Shown here: one piece after another, positions 1 to 8,274 of the stretch
Position numbering within the stretch: position 1 is the stretch's first letter
How the letters are laid out: the number at the start of each line of letters is the position of its first letter
Assembly: GCF_016464385.1 (NCBI RefSeq)
Contig: NZ_JADMLH010000001.1
Span: 248,001-312,000 of the forward strand
DNA from: Nucisporomicrobium flavum
Lineage (GTDB): Bacteria; Actinomycetota; Actinomycetes; Mycobacteriales; Micromonosporaceae
Reading direction: 5' to 3'
DNA length: 64,000 nt
Notes under the pieces: model-generated
What the model saw: the letters and a program-made list of their open reading frames with translations, nothing else
Databases searched by the model: none
What the model was told of the DNA's origin: nothing
Made by a program: the position numbers and the translations under genes

Positions 1-2
1 CC

Positions 3-266
3 CGCGGGCACTCACCCGGGCCGGGACAGCCCCGCACCGGCGGCCGCGACCTGCGCGACGTGCGGCTCCTGGTCGGCTCGGGCGGGGTACTGCGCCACGG
101 CGGCGGCGACGCCGTGCTGGACGCGGTGCTGGGCGACACGGCGGGCGGCTGGGTCCTCCCGCGGGCCCCGCGCCGGGTGATCGACAGCGAATACGTGCTG
201 GCCGCGGCGGGCCTGCTCGCCGAAGATCATCCCCGCGCGGCGGCGGCGTTGGTGAACGGTCTGTGA
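3..266 (+). CDS. MutL-family protein (glutamate mutase L type), C-terminal end only
   Basis: The gene enters from the left edge in frame and only the last 87 residues are visible. The segment LLVGSGGVLRH followed by a terminal VIDSEYVLAAAGLLA block is the usual C-terminus of the MutL/GlmL family, ASKHA-fold ATPases encoded near adenosylcobalamin-dependent mutases and thought to protect or reactivate them. The glycine-rich LVGSGG stretch fits a nucleotide-binding loop of that fold. The stop lies at the start of a perfect 14-base palindrome (265-278), which may act in termination. Family assignment rests on the tail only. Confidence 0.72.
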   Translation, partial: RGHSPGPGQPRTGGRDLRDVRLLVGSGGVLRHGGGDAVLDAVLGDTAGGWVLPRAPRRVIDSEYVLAAAGLLAEDHPRAAAALVNGL

Positions 267-925
267 CCCCCGGGGGTCGAGTGCGAGACACGCCGAGGAA
301 CGCGACACGCCCAGGTACGGGGACGCCGGTTGACAGGCCGCCGGGGGTGCGGCGTACCGTCGACGGGTCCTGTTTCGGGAAGTGACTGTTGTTCGCTTCG
401 TTCCTTCGCCCACTGGCCACGCGCGGCAGAACCCGACCGCGCGCGCGTACGCCAGGTCCAGGGGGTGGGGGTCGGCGGAGCGGCGCGGACCGGTCGCACT
501 CCCGGTGGGGCCAGCGGTGGAACGAGGCCAGTAGACAACGGCACGACGCGAGCAGCCAGCGCGCGGCGGGTCGGTCCGAAGGTCCCGCGACACACGCCTG
601 GCGCACTGGCCCGGGATGGATCGTGGAAGTGCGATCGGGGGGGGGGGGGGGGGGCCCCGCCCCCGAACCACCCCCCCCCCACCCTGCCCGCCGATGCCGG
701 GGGCCCCGGGCCCGGGTTGGTTTGGTGTTCGCGCGGGGGGGGGGGGCCCGGCCGCCCCCCCCCCGATTCCATCCCCAGCCTCACCTTCCCTGCCTTTCCG
801 CGCCCTTGCATCCTTCCCTGCGTCTTCCTGCCGTCGGCCCGGCTGTTTGCGCTGCTGGCCGGGTTATCCACAGGCCGCGGGTGGGCGCGACGGCTTCGTG
901 ACCCGTGGCAGGTAGCCTTCCGCGG
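267..925. other. Intergenic region with long G and C homopolymer runs
   Basis: This 660-base gap holds no convincing gene. It contains runs of 18 G (637-654), 10 C (671-680), 12 G (735-746) and 10 C (755-764), separated by short GC-only text, then a pyrimidine-rich stretch. Open frames on both strands here are low-complexity shadows. The right end carries the lnt promoter hexamer TAGCCT at 913-918. The homopolymer block could be real structured DNA or an assembly artefact. Confidence 0.7.
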
Positions 926-2551
926 GTGGATCTGTTGACGCTTCAGCCGAGCCCGGCGCCCTCCGACGCCGGCGGGGCGGCACCGCCCGCGCCGCGGCCC
1001 CTGCCGCTGTGGGCGTCCGTACTGCTGGGCCTGGCCGCGGGCGGCGGGCTGCTGCTGGCGTTCCCGCCGTACGGGCTGTGGTGGCTGGCCCCGGTGTCCG
1101 TGGCGCTGCTCGCGGCCGCGACGCACCGGCGGCGGCTGCGCGGCGGGTTCGGCGTCGGGATGCTGGCCGGGCTGGTGCTGTTCGTGCCCCTGCTCGACTG
1201 GACCCACATCGCGGCCGGGTGGCTGCCGTGGATGCTGCTGTCGTTCGCGCAGGCCGCATACCTCGGGCTGCTCGGCCTGGCCTCGGCGTGGCTGTCGCCG
1301 CTGGCCGACCGGGCCCGCGCGCTGTGGCCGCTGCTGACCGGCCTGCTGTGGGTGACGCAGGAGGCGCTGCGCGACCGGGCGCCGTTCGGCGGGTTCCCGT
1401 GGGGCCGGCTGGCGTTCAGCCAGGGTGACGCCCCGGCGCTGCGGCTGGCCGTGCTCGGCGGGGCGCCGCTGGTGACGTTCGCCGCCGCCGCAGCCGGAGG
1501 CGCCCTGATCGCGCTGGCCTGGCGCACGTGGCGGCCCCGCACCTGGTTGCCTGCCACCGGGTTCGCGCTGACCGCGGCCGTGATCATCATCGGGCCGGCG
1601 TTCGTGCCCACGGCGCACCCCGCGCAGCAGACCCGCACGGTCGCGATCGTGCAGGGCAACGTGCCCCGCCTCGGCCTGGACTTCAACGCCCAGCGCGCCG
1701 CGGTGCTGCTCAACCACGTGCGCGCCACCGAGGCACTCGCCGAGCAGGTGCGCCAGGGCAGCCGGCCGAAACCCGAGCTGGTGATCTGGCCGGAGAATTC
1801 CAGCGACATCGACCCGCTGCGCAACCAGGACGCCGCCCAGCAGATCGCCGCCGCCGCGAACGCGATCGGCGTACCCATCCTCGTGGGTGCCGTGCTGCGC
1901 GGCGACGTGCCCGGCGAGATCCGCAACGCCGGCATCCTGTGGATGCCGGTCACCGGCCCGGACCTGGACCAGGTGTACGTCAAACGCCACCCCGTGCCGT
2001 TCGCGGAGTACATGCCGCTGCGCCCCATCGCACGGTACGTGTCCGACAAAGTGGACCTCGTGCAGAACATGGTCGCCGGGGACCATCCGGGCGTCGTGCG
2101 CACCCCCGCGGTCACCCTCGGCGACGTGATCTGCTTCGAGGTCGCGTACGACGACGTCGTGCGCGACACCGTCACCGGCGGGGCGCAGATCCTCGCCGTG
2201 CAGACCAACAACGCCACGTTCAACGAGGCCGAAGCCCGCCAGCAGCTCGCCATGGTGCAGCTGCGCGCGGTGGAGCACGGCCGAGAAGCCCTGATGGTCT
2301 CCACCGTCGGGGTGTCCGCGTTCGCCGCCGCCGACGGCACCGTGCACGGCGCGACCGGCTTCAATGTGGACGCCGTGGTCCTGCATGACATGCGCGTGGG
2401 CGGACCGCGTACGCTGGCCACTCGTCTGGGACATTGGCCGGAGATCGCAGCGGTCGCGCTGACTGTGCTCGCCCTGGCCGCGGCGGCCCCGCTGCGGCGG
2501 CGGCGCAGGAGCGGCACGGCCGCCACAGAGGGAACGACGGAGGAACGGTGA
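926..2551 (+). CDS. lnt: Apolipoprotein N-acyltransferase
   Basis: This enzyme transfers an acyl chain from phospholipid to the N-terminal diacylglyceryl-cysteine of lipoproteins at the outer face of the membrane. The 541-residue protein has an N-terminal set of hydrophobic segments (about residues 25-230) and a C-terminal nitrilase-fold domain. The catalytic triad is visible as Glu290 in WPENSS, Lys353 in VKRHPVPFAEYMP and Cys403 in ICFEVAYDD. A GTG at 905 is in frame, but TAGCCT sits seven bases before the GTG at 926, favouring a leaderless start there. The stop overlaps the ppm1 start (GTGA), so the two are translationally coupled. In Mycobacterium tuberculosis these activities are fused in one polypeptide; here they are separate. 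Confidence 0.93.
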   Translation: MDLLTLQPSPAPSDAGGAAPPAPRPLPLWASVLLGLAAGGGLLLAFPPYGLWWLAPVSVALLAAATHRRRLRGGFGVGMLAGLVLFVPLLDWTHIAAGWLPWMLLSFAQAAYLGLLGLASAWLSPLADRARALWPLLTGLLWVTQEALRDRAPFGGFPWGRLAFSQGDAPALRLAVLGGAPLVTFAAAAAGGALIALAWRTWRPRTWLPATGFALTAAVIIIGPAFVPTAHPAQQTRTVAIVQGNVPRLGLDFNAQRAAVLLNHVRATEALAEQVRQGSRPKPELVIWPENSSDIDPLRNQDAAQQIAAAANAIGVPILVGAVLRGDVPGEIRNAGILWMPVTGPDLDQVYVKRHPVPFAEYMPLRPIARYVSDKVDLVQNMVAGDHPGVVRTPAVTLGDVICFEVAYDDVVRDTVTGGAQILAVQTNNATFNEAEARQQLAMVQLRAVEHGREALMVSTVGVSAFAAADGTVHGATGFNVDAVVLHDMRVGGPRTLATRLGHWPEIAAVALTVLALAAAAPLRRRRRSGTAATEGTTEER

Positions 2552-3357
2552 GCGACGCAGATCCGACGACGACGGGCTCGGAGGGATACCCGGGGGTCGG
2601 CCGCGTGCTCGTGGTCATCCCCACCTACAACGAGGCCGAGAACGTCCGGCTCATCACCGACCGCGTACGCAAGGCCGTGCCGCAGGTCGACATCCTCGTC
2701 GCCGACGACAACTCGCCCGACGGCACCGGCGCCATCGCCGACGAGATCTCCGCCGCCGACGACCACGTGTTCGTGCTGCACCGCGCCGGCAAGGAAGGCC
2801 TCGGCGCCGCGTACGTCGCCGGCTTCGCCTGGGCCAAGGACAAGGGCTACGACGCCGTCGTGGAGATGGACGCCGACGGCTCGCACGCCCCGGAGGAACT
2901 GCCGAAGCTGCTCGACGCGCTGCGCGACACCGACGCCGTGCTCGGCACCCGCTACATCCCCGGCGGCAGCGTGCACAACTGGCCCCTGCACCGCCTGCTG
3001 CTCTCGCGCGGCGGCAACATCTACATCCGCATGGCGCTGGGCATGCCGTTCAAGGACGCCACGGGCGGCTACCGCGCTTACCGCATGCCCGTGCTCGACG
3101 CGATCGACGTGTCGACGGTGGCGTCGCAGGGCTACTCGTTCCAGGTCGAGCTGGCGTGGCGCACGTACCGGCACGGCTTCCGCATGGCCGAGGTCCCGAT
3201 CACGTTCACCGAACGCGAGCACGGCGTCAGCAAGATGAGCGGCAACATCTTCAAGGAGCAACTCCTGCGCGTGACCGTGTGGGGCGCCTCGGCCCGCCGG
3301 GATGCGCTGATGAACAAGCTCGGCCGCAAGCCGAAGCAGCCGTCGACCTGGCCCTGA
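2548..3357 (+). CDS. ppm1: Polyprenol monophosphomannose synthase (Dpm1/Ppm1 type)
   Basis: This family-2 glycosyltransferase makes polyprenyl-phosphate-mannose from GDP-mannose, the donor for protein O-mannosylation and lipoglycan mannosylation. The 269-residue protein shows VVIPTYNEAENV near the N-terminus, the DDNSPDGTG motif, the metal-binding MDADGSH motif and the DATGGYRAYR acceptor-side motif. It lacks the long C-terminal membrane domain of eukaryotic relatives, so it relies on Lnt or other membrane proteins for anchoring. The GTG start overlaps the lnt stop and has GGAGG a few bases upstream. The coupling to lnt suggests that lipoprotein acylation and mannosylation are co-expressed, as in other actinobacteria. 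Confidence 0.92.
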   Translation: MSDADPTTTGSEGYPGVGRVLVVIPTYNEAENVRLITDRVRKAVPQVDILVADDNSPDGTGAIADEISAADDHVFVLHRAGKEGLGAAYVAGFAWAKDKGYDAVVEMDADGSHAPEELPKLLDALRDTDAVLGTRYIPGGSVHNWPLHRLLLSRGGNIYIRMALGMPFKDATGGYRAYRMPVLDAIDVSTVASQGYSFQVELAWRTYRHGFRMAEVPITFTEREHGVSKMSGNIFKEQLLRVTVWGASARRDALMNKLGRKPKQPSTWP

Positions 3358-3636
3358 GCTGACCGGGCTTCCCGCCGGCGTGCCGTCGGTGGGCGCTTGT
3401 CAGTCGCCGCCGTGTCGGCCGCCCCTGCCGGTAGCCCACACCTGTTAGTAGACCGCCGCCCGGCTCCGTGCGTGACCGGGCCCCGGTCGCGTCCCCTCGT
3501 CGCCGCCCGGGCCGTAGCTGCCGCTGCGGCGGCTGGTCGGCGACGGCTCAGCCGTCCCGGGATGGCGCACAGCTTTCGCTCAGCCGGTGCGTGTCATGCT
3601 GGGAGGGTCGGTGTGACACCCGGGAGGGTGATGAGA

Positions 3637-4152
3637 ATGCGTCGGGTCCTGGCCCTGCTCCCCGTGGGGCTGCTGCTGCTCGCGGCGGCCGAGATCGCGC
3701 TGTTCGCCGCGGTCGCCCACGCCCTCGGCGCCGGCTGGGCGGTGCTGCTGCTGGCCGCGTCCAGCGTCGCCGGCCTCGCCCTGCTGCGCCGCGAAGGCAT
3801 CCGCGGCTGGCGATCGTTCCGCGCCGCCGCCGAAGCCGGCCGCCCACCCGGCGCGCAGGTCAGCAACTCCCTGGTCGGCCTGCTCGGCGCGCTGCTGCTG
3901 GCCGTGCCCGGTTTCCTCACCGCGGTCACCGGCCTCGTCCTGATCATCCCGCCAGGCCGCTCCCTGGCCCGCCGCGGTGTGGAACGCGCCGCGGAACGGC
4001 GCCTGTCGGCAGCGGTCGCCGGTGACCTGTTCGGCCCCCGCCACGTCCGCGTCCACCAGTCCGACCCGGTCGACGACCCGGCCCCGGCACCCCGCACCCC
4101 CACCGGCGAAATCATCTCCGGCGAGGTCGTCGAAGGCGACATCGTCCGCTGA
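3637..4152 (+). CDS. fxsA: FxsA-family membrane protein
   Basis: This is a small cytoplasmic membrane protein of the FxsA/UPF0716 family; the E. coli member relieves F-plasmid exclusion of phage T7, and its actinobacterial role is unknown. The 171-residue protein has hydrophobic helices at roughly residues 4-50 and 70-105, containing the family segment SNSLVGLLGALLLAVPGFLTAV followed by IIPPGR, then a charged cytoplasmic tail. ATG codons at 3631 and 3637 are both in frame. The GGGAGG at 3622-3627 is nine bases from the second and three from the first, so 3637 is preferred. It stands alone, 280 bases after ppm1. Confidence 0.86.
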   Translation: MRRVLALLPVGLLLLAAAEIALFAAVAHALGAGWAVLLLAASSVAGLALLRREGIRGWRSFRAAAEAGRPPGAQVSNSLVGLLGALLLAVPGFLTAVTGLVLIIPPGRSLARRGVERAAERRLSAAVAGDLFGPRHVRVHQSDPVDDPAPAPRTPTGEIISGEVVEGDIVR

Positions 4153-4180
4153 GCCCGTGCCGGTGAGCGCGCCCCGGCCG

Positions 4181-4360
4181 CCGCTCAGCATGCGTCCCGG
4201 CCGACCCGGCACACCGCGCCCCATCCGCGCCGCTCAGCGCGCGACAACAGCGGCCGCTCAGCATGCGTCCCGGCCGACCCGGCACACCGCGCCCCATCCG
4301 CGCCGCTCAGCGCGCGACAACAGCGTCCGCTCAGCGCGCGTCCCGGCCGGCCCGGCACCC
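4181..4360. repeat. 73-bp tandem repeat, about 2.5 copies
   Basis: Two nearly identical 73-base units begin at 4181 and 4254 with CCGCTCAGCATGCGTCCCGG; a third, shortened and diverged unit begins at 4327. The array lies in the 474-base gap between the convergent fxsA and rbpA genes and has no spacers, so it is not CRISPR. The remainder of the gap (4361-4626) holds a looser repetition of TTGCTTGCCCACC-like text around 4430-4500 and no credible gene. Confidence 0.85.
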
Positions 4361-4626
4361 AGAGACCGCGCGATTGACGGTCAGCGCGACTTCACCCCGT
4401 CACCCCGACCCGCCGCCCAGGCGAGCCATTGCTTGCCCACCTGGACTGTTGCTCGCCCAGGCCGTTGCTTGCCCACCCGGGCTGGTGCTTGCCCGCCGCC
4501 GCGGCGAGCCGTACTTACCTGCCGCGCCGCTCCTGGGACCAGCCGCTGCTCACCGGGGCCGGGGTCCGGGCACAGCAAATCGCCGCCCCACCGAGTCGGT
4601 GGAACGGCGATCAGGTGTGCCGCGGG

Positions 4627-4965
4627 TCAGCGCCCCCGGCGGGTGCGAACCTCCTGGAGCCGCTCGTTGAGGATGTCCTCCAGCTCCGAGATCGACCGGC
4701 GCTCCAGCAGCATGTCCCAGTGGGTACGCGGCGGCTTGGCCTTCTTCTGCTCCGGCTCGTTGCCGTCGACCAGTCGCGCGACGCTGCCGTCGAACTTGCA
4801 TTCCCAGGTGATCGGCACCTCGGCATCGACGGCGAACGGCACCTCGAACTGGTGACCCTTCACGCACAGGTACTCGCGGGTCTGCCGGGGCGCCAGCTCC
4901 GTGTTGCGGTCGGACTCGTAGCTGACTGCGCCAAGACGGCTGCCGCGCAGCATGCGTTCGCCCAT
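4627..4965 (-). CDS. rbpA: RNA polymerase-binding protein RbpA
   Basis: RbpA is an actinobacterial transcription factor that binds the group 1/2 sigma factor and the RNA polymerase core, stabilises the open complex and affects rifampicin tolerance. The 112-residue length and sequence are typical: an N-terminal tail with MGERMLRGSRLGAVSYESD, a beta-barrel core with cysteines in YLCVKGHQF and WECKFDG, a basic linker, and the C-terminal sigma-interaction helix SISELEDILNERLQEV. The ATG has GGGGAAAG upstream. It is expressed from a sigma-R-type promoter, as known for Streptomyces rbpA, which fits a thiol-oxidative stress role. Confidence 0.96.
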   Translation of the reverse strand: MGERMLRGSRLGAVSYESDRNTELAPRQTREYLCVKGHQFEVPFAVDAEVPITWECKFDGSVARLVDGNEPEQKKAKPPRTHWDMLLERRSISELEDILNERLQEVRTRRGR

Positions 4966-5007
4966 GATCGGCTTTCCCCTCGCTCGTGGTGCTGCTTCCG
5001 TTGGTGT

Positions 5008-5033
5008 AACGAAAGGGACGGCCGCGAGATTCC
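5008..5033 (-). promoter_or_regulatory. Sigma-R/sigma-H-type promoter of rbpA
   Basis: On the minus strand GGAAT (5029-5033) is followed after exactly 18 bases by GTT (5008-5010), matching the published sigma-R consensus GGAAT-N18/19-GTT. It lies 42 bases upstream of the rbpA start. Streptomyces rbpA is an established sigma-R target, so the site agrees with known regulation. The anti-sigma/sigma pair itself is not in this window. Confidence 0.85.
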
Positions 5034-5115
5034 TGGCGACCGCCGTGTGTCGACGGTGTTAACGCTTCGAGCGTAACCGGCACGGCCGCCCATCGGCCGC
5101 CTCAGCCCCGTCCTG

Positions 5116-5135
5116 AAGTGGACCTTGGTCCACTT
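5116..5135. repeat. Perfect palindrome with 9-base arms
   Basis: AAGTGGACC and GGTCCACTT form an inverted repeat separated by TT. It sits in the 350-base region between the start of rbpA and the 3' end of the coiled-coil gene, and is not followed by a T run. It could be a transcription-factor operator for the rbpA side or a simple hairpin terminator for the facing gene. The rest of the interval (5034-5315) shows nothing else. Confidence 0.6.
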
Positions 5136-5315
5136 TACGGGATATTGAGAGACCTACGGATGGTGCGATCCCGGTCACTCGACCGTAAAGCTACCCAACG
5201 GCCGAAACTTCCCCCACCTATCGTCCCCCACCGGCCGCTTCTGAGCCAACCGCACCCACCATCAACCACATCCCACCGTCACCCACCCCGGCAGCGGGGC
5301 TCTGCCGGTGAGCGG

Positions 5316-6584
5316 TCAACGCTTCCCGCCGCCGGATCCCAGCGCCGCGAGCGCCGACGCCAGATCGCTGACCTGCGCCGACAACTGCGCCACCCGGACG
5401 TGCGCGGCGTCGGCGTCCGCGCGGGCCGTCTCGACCCGCCGGCGCAGCTCCTCGGCGTCACGCTCGGCAGCCTCACGCACGGCCGCCACCTCGTCGGTGG
5501 CCCGCGCCACGTCGGCGCGGTCACGCTCGGCGCCGGCCCGGACCTCGTCCACCGTACGCCGCAAAGCTTCCGTATCCGCCTTCTCGCGGCCCAGCTTCGC
5601 GCGTACCGCAGCCATCTCCTCCGCCGCACGCTGCACGTCGGTGCGCGCCGCGTCCCAGCCGGCCTGCGCTGTCGCGAGCTCGCCGGACACCGTGTCGCGC
5701 TCCGCGAGGGCGGTGTCCCGCTCAGCCCGGGCCGTACGCAGCTCCGACAGCGCCTGCTCGAGCTCACGGGCGCGCGTGTCCGCCTCGTGCCGGGTGTCGC
5801 CCAGCTCCCGGCGTACGGAATCGGTCTCGCGCCGGGCCGCATCCAGCTCGCGCCGCAGCTCGTCGGCCTCCCGCCGCGCAGCGTCGCGATCCGCTTCGGC
5901 CTGCACCCGCAGGGCAGCCGCCGCGCTCGCCGTGGCCTGAGCCTCGTCGCGGGCCGCGACCGCCCGCCGGGCATCCGCGGCCGCCGTCTCCGCCAGGCGC
6001 CGCGCCGTGTCCGCGGCCTGCAGAGCGTCATCCCGCTCGGCGCGCGCAACCACCGCCTCCTGCACGGCGGCCCCGGCCGCCTCCGCGGCCCGATCGGCGT
6101 CCCGGCGCGCCTCGTCCCGCTCCGTGTGCGCGGCCGCGACCAGCCGCGACGTCTCGGCACGCACCTCCGCGACCTGACGTTCCACGCCCGCCGGGGACAT
6201 CTCCGCGTGCAACGCCTCGCTCAGCGTCCCGACCAGCTGATCGAGGCGATCCACGACCTCCCACGTCCGCGCGACCTGCCCGGCCAGCCCCGGCGACGAC
6301 CGGTGCCGCATCCGCACGTTGCGCGACGCGCGCTGGCACTCGCCGTCGTTGTCCCGGCAGTACCGGAACGGGCGCCCGGCGGAAGCCCGCTGCGGAACGG
6401 GACGCCCGCAGTGCGCGCACGGCCGCGTCTCCGGCGCCGGCTCGGTGTAGGCGCCGCCGTCGTCGTAGGTCGCCGCGCGGTCGCCGGGCCGATCCGAGTG
6501 GTCCAGCTGGTCGGGGACGGTGACCGTCAGAACGGAACGCGGCTGGACCGGCCGCGTCGTCGTAGAAGCATCGTCGTGTGCCAT
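5316..6584 (-). CDS. Zinc-ribbon plus long coiled-coil protein, function unknown
   Basis: I do not recognise a named family. The 422-residue protein begins with a disordered tail, then a zinc-ribbon-like segment CAHCGRPVPQ ... FRYCRDNDGEC at about residues 55-85, and then about 330 residues of Ala/Arg/Glu-rich heptads made almost entirely of coiled coil, ending in a short Gly/Ser tail. This layout suggests a cytoskeletal, scaffold or DNA-associated protein. A TAGGGT hexamer lies nine bases before the ATG, compatible with leaderless expression. No operon partner is apparent. The coding strand is repetitive, so much of the similarity it may show to other coiled coils would be compositional. Confidence 0.75.
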   Translation of the reverse strand: MAHDDASTTTRPVQPRSVLTVTVPDQLDHSDRPGDRAATYDDGGAYTEPAPETRPCAHCGRPVPQRASAGRPFRYCRDNDGECQRASRNVRMRHRSSPGLAGQVARTWEVVDRLDQLVGTLSEALHAEMSPAGVERQVAEVRAETSRLVAAAHTERDEARRDADRAAEAAGAAVQEAVVARAERDDALQAADTARRLAETAAADARRAVAARDEAQATASAAAALRVQAEADRDAARREADELRRELDAARRETDSVRRELGDTRHEADTRARELEQALSELRTARAERDTALAERDTVSGELATAQAGWDAARTDVQRAAEEMAAVRAKLGREKADTEALRRTVDEVRAGAERDRADVARATDEVAAVREAAERDAEELRRRVETARADADAAHVRVAQLSAQVSDLASALAALGSGGGKR

Positions 6585-6840
6585 CGCGACCCGACCCTAA
6601 CGGCACCCACCGACACTTTCCGGCAACCGCGCCGGTGGCGGAGATCTCCCGCTGGGGTGGGTGGCGCTCCATGAGACACCACCTGCCTTATAGAAGCCAG
6701 CGTCGCGTCGAGCGCGGGCAGCGGGGGCGGGCATCGCATGAGCCGGTCAGCCCTTGGAGCGGCGGGGCGCAACGGCGTGACCGGCCCGCGGGCCCGGGGC
6801 GACCTGGCCGGTTCCGCGGGCCGGAGCGGCCGCAGCCCCG

Positions 6841-6970
6841 TCAGGTCGCGGCGGAAGTGACAGCAGCCGGGTCAGGTCGCAGCGCGGAGGTGGCAGCAGC
6901 CGGGTCAGGTCGCAGCGCGGAGGTGGCAGCAGCCGGGTCAGGTCGCGGCGGGGAAGTGCAGGTGCCAGCG
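6841..6970. repeat. 33-bp tandem repeat overlapping a gene 3' end
   Basis: The unit beginning GTCAGGTCGC occurs at 6841, 6872, 6905 and 6938, with spacings of 31, 33 and 33 bases. The last copy contains the stop codon and final codons of the downstream phosphatase-fold gene (stop at 6938-6940), so the array appears to be a serial duplication of that gene's 3' end. It occupies part of the 350-base gap 6585-6937, where I see no gene. Confidence 0.8.
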
Positions 6971-7489
6971 TCCCGAGCGGTAGGTGAGCCGGGTCAGCGA
7001 CAGCGGCGCGACCTCCAGGTTCCACACCGCTTCGTCCGGCAGGCTCAGGGCGTGCACGAGTGCCGCGCGTACGACGATCGGGTGGGCGACCGCGACGAGG
7101 CGCTGGCGGGCCACCAGGTCCAGCCATTCGCCGACGCGTTCGCGGACCCGGGCCAGGGACTCACCGCCGTGCGGGGCCGCCCGCGGGTCGGTGAGCCACT
7201 GGTGCAGGCCGTCCGGGTCGGCGGCGGCCGCCTCCTGCAGGCTCAGCCCGTCCCAGCGGCCGGCGTCCGGATCGGCCAGCTGCTGCTCCACCGCCGCGGA
7301 GTGTCCCAGCGCCTGCGCGGTCTCGCGGGCCGCGCGTGAGGGTGCGCACACCCAGCGATCGCCGCGGGCGAACGGGGACAGCGCGAGGGCGGCCCGCAGG
7401 CCGCCCTCGTCGATGTCGTCGTCACCGCCGAACCGTGCACCCCGCAGGGCCGCTGTCGGGGCGCAGGCGAGCAGCCGCAGACCGCTCAC
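6938..7489 (-). CDS. Histidine-phosphatase-fold protein of the cobalt/cobalamin operon
   Basis: This 183-residue protein resembles the phosphoglycerate-mutase-like histidine phosphatases, some of which (CobC) act on alpha-ribazole phosphate in cobalamin assembly. Visible family landmarks are the CAPSRAARETAQAL segment (about residues 47-60), the GGESLARVRERV helix and the late VAHPIVVRAALVHAL segment. The N-terminal RHG motif that carries the phosphorylated histidine is absent: the equivalent position reads LLACAPTA, so Arg-His-Gly is replaced by Ala-Cys-Ala. It may have lost phosphatase chemistry. The GTG start overlaps the cbtA stop, placing it third in the riboswitch-controlled cbtB-cbtA operon. 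The 3' end lies within a tandem repeat. Confidence 0.72.
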   Translation of the reverse strand: MSGLRLLACAPTAALRGARFGGDDDIDEGGLRAALALSPFARGDRWVCAPSRAARETAQALGHSAAVEQQLADPDAGRWDGLSLQEAAAADPDGLHQWLTDPRAAPHGGESLARVRERVGEWLDLVARQRLVAVAHPIVVRAALVHALSLPDEAVWNLEVAPLSLTRLTYRSGRWHLHFPAAT

Positions 7490-8274
7490 ACCGGCACTGA
7501 TTCCGTCTTCCCACGCGCCGCGGCCGAACGCGCGGTCAGCCGGGACAACAGCCCCGTGAACGCCAGTCCCAGCCCGGTCCACAGCGTGACCTGCGTGCCC
7601 AGCGAGCTGATCCGGAAGTCCCACAGCAGGCTCGGCGGGAACGTGTCCGGCACCTCGTCGATCGACGGGAGCAGCACGTATCCGACCGTCACGACCAGCA
7701 GAAACGCTCCCACGGCCGCGGTGGCGCGCAGCCACTCCTGCGCGTCCGCGTTCAGCGACCGGGCCGCGACCACCGCGGCCCAGACCGCGACGAGACCGAT
7801 CACCACGATCGACACGTAGCTGATCGTCCGCTGATTGATCGTCGCCGGGTCGCCGACCGCCGGTGGGTTCGGCGGGTACTTCACGAACGGAACGAGCACC
7901 AGGCCCAGCAGCGCCGCGCCGGCCAGGCCGAGCGACGCCCGGGCGTCGCTCGTGCGCAGACGCCGGCGAAGCAACGCGTACGCGGTGGCGAGCAGCCCGC
8001 CCATGGCCACGCCGTACAGGGCCGTGGCCAGGATCAGGCCGCCCTTCTGGCCCTCACGGGAGACCAGCGCGTCCTCACCGTGGTGGTCGTCGCCGGCCGT
8101 GGCACCGTCCGCGTGAGCAGCAGCTTCCTCGATGGCGATGGCCGCGTCCACGTTCCGCTCACCGAACGCGAACGCGAACCCGCCGGCGAGCAGCCCGGCG
8201 ATGAGGCCCGCGAGCAGGCCCCGCAGCAGGATCGCGCCGTACGTCGGCGTGGTGCGCTGTGCCGTCAGTGACAC
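7486..8274 (-). CDS. cbtA: CbtA-family cobalt transporter membrane subunit
   Basis: CbtA is a multi-spanning membrane protein predicted to import cobalt for cobalamin synthesis, always paired with the small CbtB. The 262-residue protein starts with LLRGLLAGLIAGLLAGGFAFAFGE, has a polar periplasmic or cytoplasmic loop with histidines (ADGATAGDDHHGE), then further hydrophobic segments up to about residue 245. The GTG at 8274 lies inside the 3' end of cbtB (10-base overlap), and its own stop overlaps the next gene. The assignment as a transporter subunit is from family knowledge of B12-regulated genes. Confidence 0.88.
   Translation of the reverse strand: MSLTAQRTTPTYGAILLRGLLAGLIAGLLAGGFAFAFGERNVDAAIAIEEAAAHADGATAGDDHHGEDALVSREGQKGGLILATALYGVAMGGLLATAYALLRRRLRTSDARASLGLAGAALLGLVLVPFVKYPPNPPAVGDPATINQRTISYVSIVVIGLVAVWAAVVAARSLNADAQEWLRATAAVGAFLLVVTVGYVLLPSIDEVPDTFPPSLLWDFRISSLGTQVTLWTGLGLAFTGLLSRLTARSAAARGKTESVPV

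Noticed and set aside
227-2434. A 735-codon open frame antisense to lnt
   Set aside because: High-GC shadow: no family, no start context, and lnt on the other strand has all catalytic residues.
4181-4360. CRISPR-like array
   Set aside because: Tandem repeats follow directly on each other with no unique spacers, and no cas genes are in the window.
6841-6970. CRISPR-like array
   Set aside because: Units are contiguous, without spacers, and overlap a gene end.
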